A DNA stretch of 64,000 bases from Candidatus Zhuqueibacterota bacterium (GTDB lineage Bacteria; Zhuqueibacterota; Zhuqueibacteria; Oceanimicrobiales; Oceanimicrobiaceae): the NCBI GenBank assembly GCA_029262005.1, contig JAJDAG010000149.1, positions 1 to 64,000 on the forward strand, in the 5' to 3' direction. The translations under genes and the position numbers were made by a program. Positions 28,001 through 36,072 of this stretch are shown here, piece after piece; the stretch's first letter is position 1, and the number at the start of each line of letters is the position of its first letter. The notes below the pieces were generated by a model, which had not been told where the DNA came from, made no database searches, and was given only the letters and a program-made list of their open reading frames with translations.

Positions 28001-29152
28001 CTTAATCTCGGGACACTCTTTATCGAAACACACCCCAATGGCGTGCCGTTGCAAATTCCCGGGCTCATGGACAAAGGAGACAAAGGCTGGTACGCTTTTG
28101 ATGGCTATGAACCGGGGGAAAATTTTTTCATCACGGGCCCCTGGCTCAGGCCGGTCGTACGCGGCAAAGTCAGTTTTCACCACGCTAATATTATGTTTCC
28201 ATTCGATGAAAGTGGTGAAGGCAACCCGGTTGTTATGAATATTATGAATAATATTAATTGGGATGTTTTTGTTGTGCCCGGAAAGGGTACTCGCTATGCC
28301 CGTCAATTTCCTACAGGAATGTATGTAAATATGGAAGTTGACATCAAGAACAGCAAACTAGATTTCAAAGGCGTCCTCAAAGATTCTACATTTAGTATTG
28401 GCGGCAAAGTGGAGTCAACACGCGGGGATATCGAATATCTTGATTTGAATTTCCGTGTTGAAAAAGTGGGTGCTGAGTTCTCTCGTTCGCTAGACCCACT
28501 TGTTTACGGCAAAGCCTGGACCGCTGTCCGGGACACTGCCACGAATGTGCCAAATGATGTTTTTCTGACTTTTGTTACCGTAGACAACCTGACAAATGAA
28601 GAGTCAAATAGTGGTCGTTGGGATCGTATCCAACTCAGATTGTCTTCTGAAAACCCAGCTTATGAGCAAACCGAAAGCGATTTGATGGCGTCATTGGGCT
28701 ATTCCTCAGACACCATTGATGAACAAGCGAAAAAAGTTGTCGGCTCAAGCACGGACAAACTTCTCTTCGGGCCACTCCTGCGCCCAATTGAACGACAGCT
28801 TGAGCGGCGACTCTCGTTAGATGTTGTACGATTCAGCTATGCCATTGCACAAAATTTTTTAGATTCCGGTCTTAATAGTGAATTAAACTCAAGGCTGGCT
28901 CTTCTCCGAAGCAGCCGCCTTATACTGGGTAAATATCTTAGTGAGGACCTCTACCTTTTATACACCGGGGAACTCAAAGCAGGTATCGGTTATCAGTACC
29001 AAAAACAGGGAGTTGGCCTTCAACATATCGTTGGCCTGGAGTACCGCCTGGGGCCGAAATGGCTTTTACAGATGGAATACGACTATAATACATTACTGGA
29101 AACACATAAAGATGACAAGAAGGTATGGCTCAGGCATTCGTTTCCCTTCTAA
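25046..29152 (+). CDS. tamB: TamB/AsmA-like translocation and assembly protein (1368 aa)
   Basis: It has an N-terminal membrane anchor (about residues 6-22) and then more than a thousand residues of repeating beta-strand segments typical of AsmA/TamB-type periplasm-spanning lipid-transfer proteins. The C-terminal about 400 residues form the TamB (DUF490) domain, with VESTRGDIEYLDLNFRVEKV and ENPAYEQTESDLMASLGYSS, ending in WLRHSFPF, which resembles the last strand of outer-membrane proteins. TamB-like proteins link the inner and outer membranes and are implicated in OMP assembly and phospholipid transport. The gene sits between uppS and bamA, with a 400-base gap before bamA. Confidence 0.88.
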   Translation: MIRKFYLTTSVLIISLVFAVSTGWKYFQVNHGLKSIIISKLQSVAGERCSIDNVSMGLGAISLKGVALAFDNAPYELFIDELKLGYSIGSLLRSGTITAKTAESIAVVRPVLTIKYQPNTQQTQGGDFTLELTPETEEAYRALIREYGFIKKVDISDGIVKLKEEGLEHEHELATHISGWVYTDIKNKAWLRMAGRILSTNENNLNIYGQLDLERGALDYMNVELNDYQLNNPNPLLIPDYFAVKGGTANGHFTITEQPSSVHGFNIEGSLTLHDGSFKVKSENLYFEDVELDAELQNWNLVINNATQNINGSETELTGIIKNILHPELNLRLHSSKLNVKQFLTRLLPQKELPFSGLTEIDVTIGNTINNPEITGRLTSTNLSFYKNKLDSVAVKLKLDKTSLTFPQLFANFDRSAISGFGKIDYLLAEYPIDFEMGVVGDFTTHLHNLGFGATQNCSGTSKVRVFGPVISPVSTGEFNMNIEGRDADRLAVDGTFRYSGGQFNLHTSSADNSLQLTATIDSIFTRKTINFEASNLQRLFAFSNNPIVRVIKNRFKFNVAAEGRPDSMSVQLAGYKKQNYEKIFHVSSTYLHNSEVHQVENKIALLPNAENVETGEFTLTLEPTRTRLQNLTVGNWLTGEFDFCSSNEFMHTGKLNISGLKLPLLLSLLGESKPGQAGLLYGQVTLDGDCEEPRFSSNLWLLNAFLNDLGPLKGQFEFDATPAHIKVKKFILEDEEGFNLVAAGDYDFHTTEVDANIAGSHVRVEKVLDLFTETEGIVGGDAMIQVALKGKAPEIPIYGSVIVSNMNILMLKFDEAVLDFGTEMQANGSYVSSGFWNVGNAKLSKGDDFNLEGRVNLPLNNQSDIDLDLSGEGNFLALLPDIAEVFGESHSEGQLQVKMAGHYTKPNFAGSKLSITNGQFYLSEVTEKIDNIDGRFHIVDDDYFLDIEKLTATIEDKPIKISNSRTPGDSLQITYDPLRVAGDDLNLGTLFIETHPNGVPLQIPGLMDKGDKGWYAFDGYEPGENFFITGPWLRPVVRGKVSFHHANIMFPFDESGEGNPVVMNIMNNINWDVFVVPGKGTRYARQFPTGMYVNMEVDIKNSKLDFKGVLKDSTFSIGGKVESTRGDIEYLDLNFRVEKVGAEFSRSLDPLVYGKAWTAVRDTATNVPNDVFLTFVTVDNLTNEESNSGRWDRIQLRLSSENPAYEQTESDLMASLGYSSDTIDEQAKKVVGSSTDKLLFGPLLRPIERQLERRLSLDVVRFSYAIAQNFLDSGLNSELNSRLALLRSSRLILGKYLSEDLYLLYTGELKAGIGYQYQKQGVGLQHIVGLEYRLGPKWLLQMEYDYNTLLETHKDDKKVWLRHSFPF

Positions 29153-29400
29153 AGGGTTGTTGGTTCCGGACATCAATCATTCAAGAAGTATGGCGCTGCG
29201 GCTTAACCGCACTATCCATAATTATATTGACCAAACAATAATCACATGATTTTGACACCAACCCCAGGGAAACAGGAGCGTATATGCAAAGAAGTTAGAA
29301 CAATTTTGAACTTTTTAAACTTGATCATGGTTAGATTTTTTGTTTATTTATGGTTCTCTGTAATTTGCGCAAAGGCAGTGGCGAAATTAAGCTGAGCGTA

Positions 29401-29429
29401 TTGCAGTCGGTTTTACACAAAATTATACT
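29401..29429 (+). promoter_or_regulatory. bamA promoter
   Basis: TTGCAG (29401-29406), a 17-base spacer and TATACT (29424-29429) give a predicted start near 29436. This means bamA-skp can be transcribed independently of uppS-tamB. Confidence 0.6.
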
Positions 29430-29441
29430 TATGAAAAGCAC

Positions 29442-29476
29442 GAGAAGATGATTAACACCGTTATCTTCTCCCTTTT
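29442..29476 (+). terminator. Hairpin with T-tail at the start of the bamA leader
   Basis: GAGAAGATGA pairs with TTATCTTCTC (one G-U pair) around a 9-base loop and is followed by CCTTTT. It begins only about 6 bases after the predicted bamA transcript start. It may terminate tamB readthrough, act as an attenuator, or protect the 5' end of the bamA mRNA. Confidence 0.45.
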
Positions 29477-29556
29477 AGCGTGTTTTTATGCGGTTTCATT
29501 CTTGGCTTCAAAACGATCAAACCAATGAGTGTGACTGCGCTACGGAGGCATCAAAG

Positions 29557-31905
29557 ATGTTGATTAGTGGTACAATAAAAAATTTCTTACACCTTTCAAT
29601 CATTCTGTTAATTATAGGAGCCTCTGTTAACCAGACGTTTGGTCAACAGGCTGGTGCAGCACAAGGCCGCCGCGCCATAAAAATAGCGGCTGTCTCCGTT
29701 CAAGGCAATGTAACCGCCGATCCAAACTTTATTACGCTCAACTCAGGCCTGACGGCCGGTCAACAAATTTCGGGTGAAGACATCCAGAGGGCAATTAAAC
29801 AGCTTTGGAGCTTAAACCTGTTCTCGGATATTCAGTTGCTGCTCGAAAAGGAAGTCGCGGGGTCTGTTTATATCACCATCAAAGTTGTCGAGTACCCACG
29901 GCTGGCCAAAGTTGAACTTGAGGGTAATAAAAAGCTCAAGAAAAAAGACATTGAAAAGGAGCTGAATTTTTACAAAGGCCAGGTTCTGAGCCCGCATGGC
30001 ATTAAAAATGCCGAAACCAAAATCACAAAACTTTATGAAGAAAAAGGCTACCTTCTTGCCGAAGTAGAATCCATAATTCGAAAAGACGCAAAAGCGGAGC
30101 GTCAAGTGTTACGCTTCAAAATTAAAGAAGGAAATAAAGTTGTTATCGAGGGAATTGCCTTTCATGACAACCGGAACTTTACCGACAAAAAATTAAGAAA
30201 GCAACTCAAGGACACAGAGGAGAACGGTTTTTGGTTTTTCGGTGGCGGTGATTTTGACGCTGAAAAATATGAAGAAGATCAAAAGAAGCTCGTTGAATTT
30301 TATCAAAAAGAAGGGTTTCGTGATGCCGAAGTAGTGCGTGACTCAATTTATTACGGCCCGGAAAAGAAGGAAATGTTTATCGATATTTGGATTGAAGAGG
30401 GCACACGATATTATTTCGGCGATATTTCCTGGGAAGGCAACGTACTTTATTCCTCCGAGCAATTAGTCAGTTATCTCGACTTTAAAAAAGGCGATGTTTA
30501 CAACAAAGAAAAAATTCAAACAGCCGTTTTTGAAAGGATTGGAAATCTCTATTATGATTCCGGTCATATTTATGCGGGTGTCACACCCAAGGAAACACCG
30601 GTTGCTCGTGACACCGTGGATGTGCTTTTCCGGGTTGTCGAAGGAAATGCGGTAAAGATTCGCAAAGTTCAGATTGCGGGCAATACCAAGACCAAAGAAA
30701 AAGTTATCCGGCGCTCACTGCGCATCCACCCTGGTGACACCTTCAGCAGAGAAGCGCTGGTTCGAAGTCAGCGCGAAATATTTGTGCTGAATTATTTTGC
30801 CGATGTTCGCCCCGACGTTCAGCCCGTCAGCGACAGCGAGGTCGATATCATGCTGGAAGTCGATGAAAAATCCACCGATACGGCCAATATGTCTGCGGGA
30901 TATAGCGAGCGCGACAAGCTGATCGGCAGTATTGGTGTGACCATGAACAATTTTCTTGGAAATGGCCAAACGCTTAGCTTCGACTGGAATTTTGGCCGCG
31001 CCTTCAGATCGCTGCAGCTCGGTTTCACAGAGCCCTGGTTTATGGACAGCCCGACTTTGGTCGGCCTCAGCTTGTTCGACATCAAACGTGACAGACGGTT
31101 TACCGGCTATGATCAACGCAGTCAGGGCGCCAGTCTCCGGCTTGGGCGCAGGTTACGCTGGCCGGACAACTTCTTCCGGGCAGACTGGATTTACAAAATA
31201 GATAAAACCAATTTGTCCAACTTCATAGAGGCATTGCAAAATTCCTCTGCGGCACGCCAAAATTGGCCCCTGACGAGCAGTAGTGTCACGCAAATTATTA
31301 CCCGAAACAGTCTCGATAGACCCGAGTTTCCATCTTCAGGTTCAAGGTTTTCATTTTCAACAGAATTGGCTGGAGGGCCGCTTGGTGGCAACGTGAACTT
31401 CCATAAGCATATTCTCCAAAGTGAGTGGTTTACACCCATCTTCTTGAATTTTGTTTTGTATAACAACTTGCATGCAGGTTATATTGAAGGGTTTGGGGAC
31501 GATCTTGAGAACATTCCCTTTCTGGAATTATTTTTTATGGGTGGAGAAGGTTTGTCGCGCTCAATACCGCTGCGCGGATATAACGACCCACTTACCAATA
31601 ACAGCCTGGGTGGTGAAGGCGGTAAAATCATGTTCAAGTACAGCACCGAGCTACGCGTGCCGATTTCACCAAACCCAACTATCTTCGGACTGGCATTTGC
31701 TGAAGCAGGAAATACCTGGAGCAATTTTGAAAGCACCGATGTGTTTGACCTGCGCCGTTCGGTTGGAGTTGGCTTGAGAGTATTTATGCCCATGTTGGGT
31801 ATTATCGGCTTCGATTATGCTTATGGTTTTGACAACTTTGACCCGGTAACGGGTGAGAAATTCGGCGACTGGAAGCCCCACTTTGTTTTTGGTCGTAGTT
31901 TTTGA
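29557..31905 (+). CDS. bamA: Outer membrane protein assembly factor BamA
   Basis: BamA is the Omp85 protein that inserts beta-barrels into the outer membrane. After a signal peptide (LSIILLIIGASVNQTFGQ) come five POTRA domains at about 35-400, seen as repeated VEGN/GNxxT motifs such as VQGNVTADPN, LEGNKKLKKKDI and IAGNTKTKEKVIRRSL. The 16-strand barrel domain follows at about 425-782, with RGYNDPL in the lid-loop (L6) and GFDYAYGFD near the end. I set the start at 29557, not 29488, because GGAGG lies 8 bases before this ATG and the signal peptide begins there. It is followed by skp, as in most diderms. Confidence 0.95.
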   Translation: MLISGTIKNFLHLSIILLIIGASVNQTFGQQAGAAQGRRAIKIAAVSVQGNVTADPNFITLNSGLTAGQQISGEDIQRAIKQLWSLNLFSDIQLLLEKEVAGSVYITIKVVEYPRLAKVELEGNKKLKKKDIEKELNFYKGQVLSPHGIKNAETKITKLYEEKGYLLAEVESIIRKDAKAERQVLRFKIKEGNKVVIEGIAFHDNRNFTDKKLRKQLKDTEENGFWFFGGGDFDAEKYEEDQKKLVEFYQKEGFRDAEVVRDSIYYGPEKKEMFIDIWIEEGTRYYFGDISWEGNVLYSSEQLVSYLDFKKGDVYNKEKIQTAVFERIGNLYYDSGHIYAGVTPKETPVARDTVDVLFRVVEGNAVKIRKVQIAGNTKTKEKVIRRSLRIHPGDTFSREALVRSQREIFVLNYFADVRPDVQPVSDSEVDIMLEVDEKSTDTANMSAGYSERDKLIGSIGVTMNNFLGNGQTLSFDWNFGRAFRSLQLGFTEPWFMDSPTLVGLSLFDIKRDRRFTGYDQRSQGASLRLGRRLRWPDNFFRADWIYKIDKTNLSNFIEALQNSSAARQNWPLTSSSVTQIITRNSLDRPEFPSSGSRFSFSTELAGGPLGGNVNFHKHILQSEWFTPIFLNFVLYNNLHAGYIEGFGDDLENIPFLELFFMGGEGLSRSIPLRGYNDPLTNNSLGGEGGKIMFKYSTELRVPISPNPTIFGLAFAEAGNTWSNFESTDVFDLRRSVGVGLRVFMPMLGIIGFDYAYGFDNFDPVTGEKFGDWKPHFVFGRSF

Positions 31906-31906
31906 T

Positions 31907-31936
31907 TTGTCATTTCCTGAATTAATAGTGCATAAT
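31907..31936 (+). promoter_or_regulatory. Possible extra promoter before skp/ompH
   Basis: TTGTCA (31907-31912) and CATAAT (31931-31936) with an 18-base spacer follow the bamA stop by two bases. Weak to moderate match. Confidence 0.35.
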
Positions 31937-32027
31937 ATCTGAGAATTTTTCTAATTCCAGTTGCCATGAAAGCACACATTATGAAGTTGCCTATAACATC
32001 ACTAAAATATCAATAACGGAGGTAAGC

Positions 32028-32591
32028 GTGAAATCTATTAAACTTGGTACTCTTGTCATCATTCTGGCATCATTGATGTTCGCTGGAGCAAAACCTGTTT
32101 CTGCTCAAGCACTAAAGATTGGTTACATCAACTCCAACAAAGTCTTGGAAACTTACAAAGAAGCCATTGATGTGCGGAAGCAGTTGGCGGAACTAAACAG
32201 CCAATGGGAACAGGAAGCCCGCGACAAACAAAAAGAAATCCAGGAATTGCAAGAACAACTGGAATCGCAAAGCCTGCTCTTAAGCGAGGAACGTAAAGCA
32301 GAGAAAGCAAAGCTGATTCAGACACAATACGCTGAATACCAACAATTCCTGCAGACAAAATGGAACCCGCAAGGTGGCGAGGCAGTGCAGAAAGAAGTTG
32401 AATTGATTCAGCCGGTTTACGACAAAATCAATATTTTTATCAAGAAAATCGGTGAAGAAGAGGGATACAGTTACATCTTCGACGTGGTAGCAGGAAACAT
32501 ATTGTATGCTTCAGAGGAGCAACCCGATCTAACAGAAAAACTCATCGAAAGATTGAACAAAGAGCTTGGCATAAAGCCAACGAAACAGTAA
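32028..32591 (+). CDS. ompH: Periplasmic chaperone Skp/OmpH
   Basis: Skp-like trimeric chaperones hold unfolded outer-membrane proteins on the way to BamA. A signal peptide (LVIILASLMFAGAKPVSAQ) is followed by the family start LKIGYINSNKVLETYKEA, a long charged coiled-coil arm at about 60-120 (QEARDKQKEIQELQEQLESQ), and the closing YSYIFDVVAGNILYASEE then DLTEKLIERL, the conserved OmpH tail. The start codon is GTG with a GGAGG site 5 bases upstream. A strong intrinsic terminator follows, ending the bamA-ompH unit. Confidence 0.93.
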   Translation: MKSIKLGTLVIILASLMFAGAKPVSAQALKIGYINSNKVLETYKEAIDVRKQLAELNSQWEQEARDKQKEIQELQEQLESQSLLLSEERKAEKAKLIQTQYAEYQQFLQTKWNPQGGEAVQKEVELIQPVYDKINIFIKKIGEEEGYSYIFDVVAGNILYASEEQPDLTEKLIERLNKELGIKPTKQ

Positions 32592-32618
32592 GTAAACAAG
32601 GAAAACTAACGTAGCAGG

Positions 32619-32665
32619 TTAGGTGTTATTACAGCTTCTGGGCTGAATAACACCTAATTTTGTTT
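32619..32665 (+). terminator. Strong intrinsic terminator between ompH and fabZ
   Basis: TTAGGTGTTATT and AATAACACCTAA form a perfect 12-bp stem, extended inward by CAGC/GCTG, followed by TTTTGTTT. It ends directly before the fabZ ribosome site, so fabZ needs readthrough or its own promoter. Confidence 0.85.
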
Positions 32666-32683
32666 GGAGAGGAGAGGATACGC

Positions 32684-33145
32684 ATGGGTGAACCTGACGT
32701 GCAAAAAAGGGGTATACTGGACACTGTGGCCATACAAGGCCTTCTGCCGCACCGCTATCCGTTTCTATTGGTCGATCGGATAATTGAACTTGAACCGATG
32801 AAACGAGTAATTGGTATTAAAAACGTCACCATAAATGAACCCTTTTTTGTCGGGCATTTCCCAGGGCATCCGGTTATGCCGGGCGTGTTAATTGTCGAAG
32901 CGATGGCGCAAACCGGTGGCATGATGGTGCTCGACTCTCAGGAAAAACCGCAAGCCAAGGTTGTATACTTTACCGGCATGAACAATGTGAAATTCAGGAA
33001 ACCAGTGGTACCAGGAGATCAATTACGGTTTGAAGTAGAACTGGTTAAATTTCGTCATTCAATATGCAAAATGCAGGGAAAAGCGTATGTAGATAACAAC
33101 TTGGTTTGTGAAGGAGATTTGTCTGCAACCATCGTAGACAAGTAA
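32684..33145 (+). CDS. fabZ: 3-hydroxyacyl-[acyl-carrier-protein] dehydratase FabZ
   Basis: FabZ dehydrates 3-hydroxyacyl-ACP in type II fatty-acid synthesis and balances membrane lipid against lipid A. The hot-dog fold signatures are present: LLPHRYPFLLVDRI, GHFPGHPVMPGVLIVEAMAQ with the catalytic His and Glu, and KFRKPVVPGDQLRFEVEL. The length (153) is normal. I use the ATG at 32684 because GGAGAGGAGAGG lies just upstream; a TTG at 32660 is in frame but lies inside that region. In many diderms fabZ stands with lpxD and lpxA after bamA-skp; these are absent here. The lipoate ligase gene follows after 9 bases. Confidence 0.94.
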   Translation: MGEPDVQKRGILDTVAIQGLLPHRYPFLLVDRIIELEPMKRVIGIKNVTINEPFFVGHFPGHPVMPGVLIVEAMAQTGGMMVLDSQEKPQAKVVYFTGMNNVKFRKPVVPGDQLRFEVELVKFRHSICKMQGKAYVDNNLVCEGDLSATIVDK

Positions 33146-33154
33146 TCTCCGGCT

Positions 33155-33985
33155 TTGGAAAACAATAACAGCAAGTGGCGTTTTCTCAACACAGGTGCCG
33201 GTAATGGGGCTTTTAATATGGCGGTCGATGAGGTCCTTGCCAATATTGTACCAACAACGATACCGGTGTTTCGGCTGTACTCGTGGCAGCAAAAAACCAT
33301 TTCAACCGGGTACCATCAGGGCGTTGCAGAAATTGATCGCCAGAAGTGCAAGGATGAGGGTGTCGACATTGTGCGTCGGCCAACAGGCGGACGCGCTATC
33401 TTTCATGATCAGGAAATAACCTACAGTGTCATTATACCGAGACAGCATGATCTCTATGATAAAAATGCACTCGATGTTTACAACTTGATAAGTGAGGCAT
33501 TAGTGCAGGGGCTGGCATTGTTGGCACCAGGCATTGCTCTAAAAAAAAGTAACCGTGAGAGTGCAGACTTCGCCGGTTACCGCAATGACTTTGCGTGCTT
33601 TGCCACTTCGGCGAAATACGAGATTCTCCATCAGGGCAGAAAGTTGGTAGGCAGTGCTCAACGGAAATTCAGAAACGGCTTGTTGCAACACGGGTCGATC
33701 CTGCTTGGGGACGCCCATTTAAATCTGCCCCGCTACCTTGTTAGCAATTCAGAAAGTCAGAGACAGTGTAAATCCGGCTCCTTGAAAAACAGACAGACAG
33801 AAGCATTAAATCAAAAGGCAGTTTCGCTGAATCAAGTCATGAACAGGGCCGTGACAGAAAGAGAACTCATTCCGCACTTGACGCGAGGTTTTGAGGAAGT
33901 ATTCTCTATCGGCCTTCATTGTGATGCCCTAACAACCCGCGAAGCAGAAGCGGTCAACAAACAAAAATTTAAACTTACAAACTAA
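33155..33985 (+). CDS. Lipoate-protein ligase/octanoyltransferase family protein
   Basis: It belongs to the BPL/LplA/LipM superfamily that attaches lipoate or octanoate to the lipoyl Lys of E2 and GcvH proteins. RRPTGGRAIFHDQEITYSVI is the signature loop. Later blocks DFAGYRNDFACFATSAKYEI and KLVGSAQRKFRNGLLQHGSI contain the conserved catalytic-type Cys/Lys region, as in LipM octanoyltransferases (Cys) or LplA (Lys). Which of the two reactions applies is open. The start is a TTG 9 bases after fabZ; no ATG fits, since the next Met is inside the conserved N-terminal block. Its clients could include the E2 of the fused E1 and the glycine-cleavage GcvH. Confidence 0.8.
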   Translation: MENNNSKWRFLNTGAGNGAFNMAVDEVLANIVPTTIPVFRLYSWQQKTISTGYHQGVAEIDRQKCKDEGVDIVRRPTGGRAIFHDQEITYSVIIPRQHDLYDKNALDVYNLISEALVQGLALLAPGIALKKSNRESADFAGYRNDFACFATSAKYEILHQGRKLVGSAQRKFRNGLLQHGSILLGDAHLNLPRYLVSNSESQRQCKSGSLKNRQTEALNQKAVSLNQVMNRAVTERELIPHLTRGFEEVFSIGLHCDALTTREAEAVNKQKFKLTN

Positions 33986-33996
33986 AGGAGGAAGGC

Positions 33997-34818
33997 ATGC
34001 ACAAAGGACTATTCGTTACAACAATCGTTGCGATTTGCCTCGGCCTGGCAGCACCCGCAGCACAGGCACAGTATTTCAAATTTGACAATTTGAGCCAGGA
34101 AGACATTGTTGATGGTGTTCCGCAACTCGAAGTAGAAGCTATTTTGAAGCTATTTGGTTCACTGGTTGGAAGCGGCCATTATCATACCGCCGACATGCAC
34201 AGTATCGGTGGTTTTGATATCGGCCTTCGTGGCGTTATTGCCAATGTTCCAGATGAATTTAAAGGGCTACCAGTGCTTATCGATGAAGATCGGGTTGGCC
34301 TTGCGTTTCTGCACGGCAGCATCGGGTTGCCGGCCAACTTCGAGTTAACCGGGCGTTTCTTTTACCTGCCGCTTGGCGCTGACGCTGATATGAATCTCAG
34401 CCCGCCAAGAGCAGCAGACAGTCGGGGTGGTGTAACTTTAATTGGCGGTGGGCTTAAGTACGGCTTGCTGCAGACAACAGGCATACCAAAAATCATGCTA
34501 ATGGGTACATACCACATGCTGCTCGTCCCGGAAGAATACGATTTCGGTTCGGTTGGCACCCTGAGTTTCAATGCTGTTGTCAGCCATTCTTTTGCCATTC
34601 TCTCTGCCTTTGCCGGCGTCGGCATTGATATTACAACGCTAAAGGTAAATGAAAATGTACCTATTCCAGGCTTTGGCGGTGAGCGTTTCACTGAAAATGC
34701 TTTACATTACACGGTGGGTGCAAGCGTTACACCTTTTCCATTAATTCGTGTAAACGGCGCTCTTAACTTTGGTGAATTCAACAGTTTTGATCTGGGTATT
34801 GGCATCAGCCTTCGCTAA
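33997..34818 (+). CDS. Secreted beta-barrel-like outer-membrane protein of unknown function
   Basis: A signal peptide (LFVTTIVAICLGLAAPAAQA) precedes about 250 residues with many short amphipathic strands (GFDIGLRGVI, FELTGRFFYLPLG, VTLIGGGLKYGLLQ) and a last strand ending FDLGIGISLR, typical of an outer-membrane barrel. The layout resembles the DUF6588 proteins of FCB bacteria, but I cannot confirm that. It has an AGGAGG site and follows the lipoate ligase by 11 bases, so it is probably the last gene of the fabZ unit, which ends in the terminator at 34828-34877. Confidence 0.7.
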   Translation: MHKGLFVTTIVAICLGLAAPAAQAQYFKFDNLSQEDIVDGVPQLEVEAILKLFGSLVGSGHYHTADMHSIGGFDIGLRGVIANVPDEFKGLPVLIDEDRVGLAFLHGSIGLPANFELTGRFFYLPLGADADMNLSPPRAADSRGGVTLIGGGLKYGLLQTTGIPKIMLMGTYHMLLVPEEYDFGSVGTLSFNAVVSHSFAILSAFAGVGIDITTLKVNENVPIPGFGGERFTENALHYTVGASVTPFPLIRVNGALNFGEFNSFDLGIGISLR

Positions 34819-34827
34819 AATTTCAAA

Positions 34828-34885
34828 ATGAGCAAAAGTGGATTCTGAACAATTCAGGAGAGACCACTTTTGCTCATCATGGATA
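34828..34885 (+). terminator. Strong intrinsic terminator before dxr
   Basis: ATGAGCAAAAGTGG and CCACTTTTGCTCAT form a perfect 14-bp stem with an inner CTGAA/TTCAG helix. A weak T-rich tail (ATATTTTTC) follows a few bases later. Confidence 0.7.
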
Positions 34886-34898
34886 TTTTTCTTCACTT

Positions 34899-36056
34899 AT
34901 GAAACGTATTTCAATTCTAGGATCGACCGGCTCAATTGGCAAAAATAGCCTTGATGTTGTCTCCAGACAGAAAGAGCGCTACTGTATTGCATATTTGACC
35001 GCCAATCGAAATCTGGAACGCTTGCTTGAGCAAGCAAAGCGCTTTCATCCGAAAGCAGTCGTCATCATCGACACCAATCGTGTTGCTGAATTCAAGCCAC
35101 AATTCCAGCAGATTGGTGTTGAACTCCTGTCTGGATTTGAGGGGCTTCTGGAAATCAGCGCCAGGGATGATGTTGACATTGTCATTAATGCACTTGTCGG
35201 TGCCGTTGGCCTGCGCCCAACGCTCAATGCCATCAAACCCGGATGTCGAATTGCTTTAGCAAACAAAGAAACATTAGTGCTTGGCGGCGAACTAGTTATG
35301 GCCAGATGCAAAGAACAGGGTGCTGAGCTCGTACCGATTGACAGCGAGCACAGCGCTCTGCTGCAATGTTTGCTAGGTGAAAGAACCGAAGATATCGAGC
35401 AACTCATCTTAACCGCTTCCGGCGGACCTTTTCGCAAAAAAGCCGTAGAGGAATTTCGTGAAGTAACGCTCGGTGAAGCGTTAAACCACCCGAACTGGAA
35501 CATGGGGCCCAAAATTACAATCGACTCGGCAACGTTGATGAATAAAGGATTGGAGGTTATCGAAGCCTTCTGGCTTTTTGGATTAGAGCTGTCGAAAATT
35601 AACGTCGTGATCCACCCTCAGTCCATTGTGCACAGTCTGGTCGAATTTGTCGATGGTTCAGTCAAGGCACAGTTGGGACTTCCAGATATGCGTGTACCGA
35701 TTCAATATGCTTTGACTTATCCAAAGAGGCTCTCTGCAACTTTCCCGAGACTGGATCTGGCCGAATGGCAAAAATTAACCTTTGAGGCGCCTGATCTGGA
35801 AAAATTCCGTTGTCTTAAACTTGCTTTTGCAGCCCTTGAGCAGGGCGGTGTAGCGCCGGCAATTTTGAACGCATCCAATGAAGAGGCCGTTAACTTGTTT
35901 TTGTCGGAACGCATTCGTTTTGACCAGATACCGGAGCTGGTTGAAAGTGCACTTAATAGTTGTGAAACAAATAGTTATCATGATATTGATGACCTTTTGC
36001 AGTATGACCAAATGGCCCGAAGCCATGTTATTGATAAATGTAAGTCGTCCTTTTAA
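34899..36056 (+). CDS. dxr: 1-deoxy-D-xylulose 5-phosphate reductoisomerase
   Basis: Dxr makes methylerythritol phosphate from DXP with NADPH, the committed step of the non-mevalonate isoprenoid pathway that supplies UppS. The NADPH site GSTGSIGKNSLDVV is at residues 7-20. IALANKETLVLGG, PIDSEHSALLQCL with metal-binding Asp and Glu, SGGPFR, NHPNWNMGPKITIDSATLMN and HPQSIVHSLVEF complete the set. The length (385) is normal. It starts soon after the terminator with no clear ribosome site. rseP follows after 16 bases, the usual order. Confidence 0.95.
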   Translation: MKRISILGSTGSIGKNSLDVVSRQKERYCIAYLTANRNLERLLEQAKRFHPKAVVIIDTNRVAEFKPQFQQIGVELLSGFEGLLEISARDDVDIVINALVGAVGLRPTLNAIKPGCRIALANKETLVLGGELVMARCKEQGAELVPIDSEHSALLQCLLGERTEDIEQLILTASGGPFRKKAVEEFREVTLGEALNHPNWNMGPKITIDSATLMNKGLEVIEAFWLFGLELSKINVVIHPQSIVHSLVEFVDGSVKAQLGLPDMRVPIQYALTYPKRLSATFPRLDLAEWQKLTFEAPDLEKFRCLKLAFAALEQGGVAPAILNASNEEAVNLFLSERIRFDQIPELVESALNSCETNSYHDIDDLLQYDQMARSHVIDKCKSSF

Positions 36057-36072
36057 AAATAAGAGGTAATTG

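Larger units (their letters stand above)
29153..29556. other. Intergenic leader between tamB and bamA
   Basis: No gene. It contains a good promoter (29401-29429) and a hairpin with a T-tail in the bamA leader (29442-29476), listed separately. A small stem TGCGG-CTTAA-CCGCA lies shortly after tamB. The rest is AT-rich. Confidence 0.5.
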
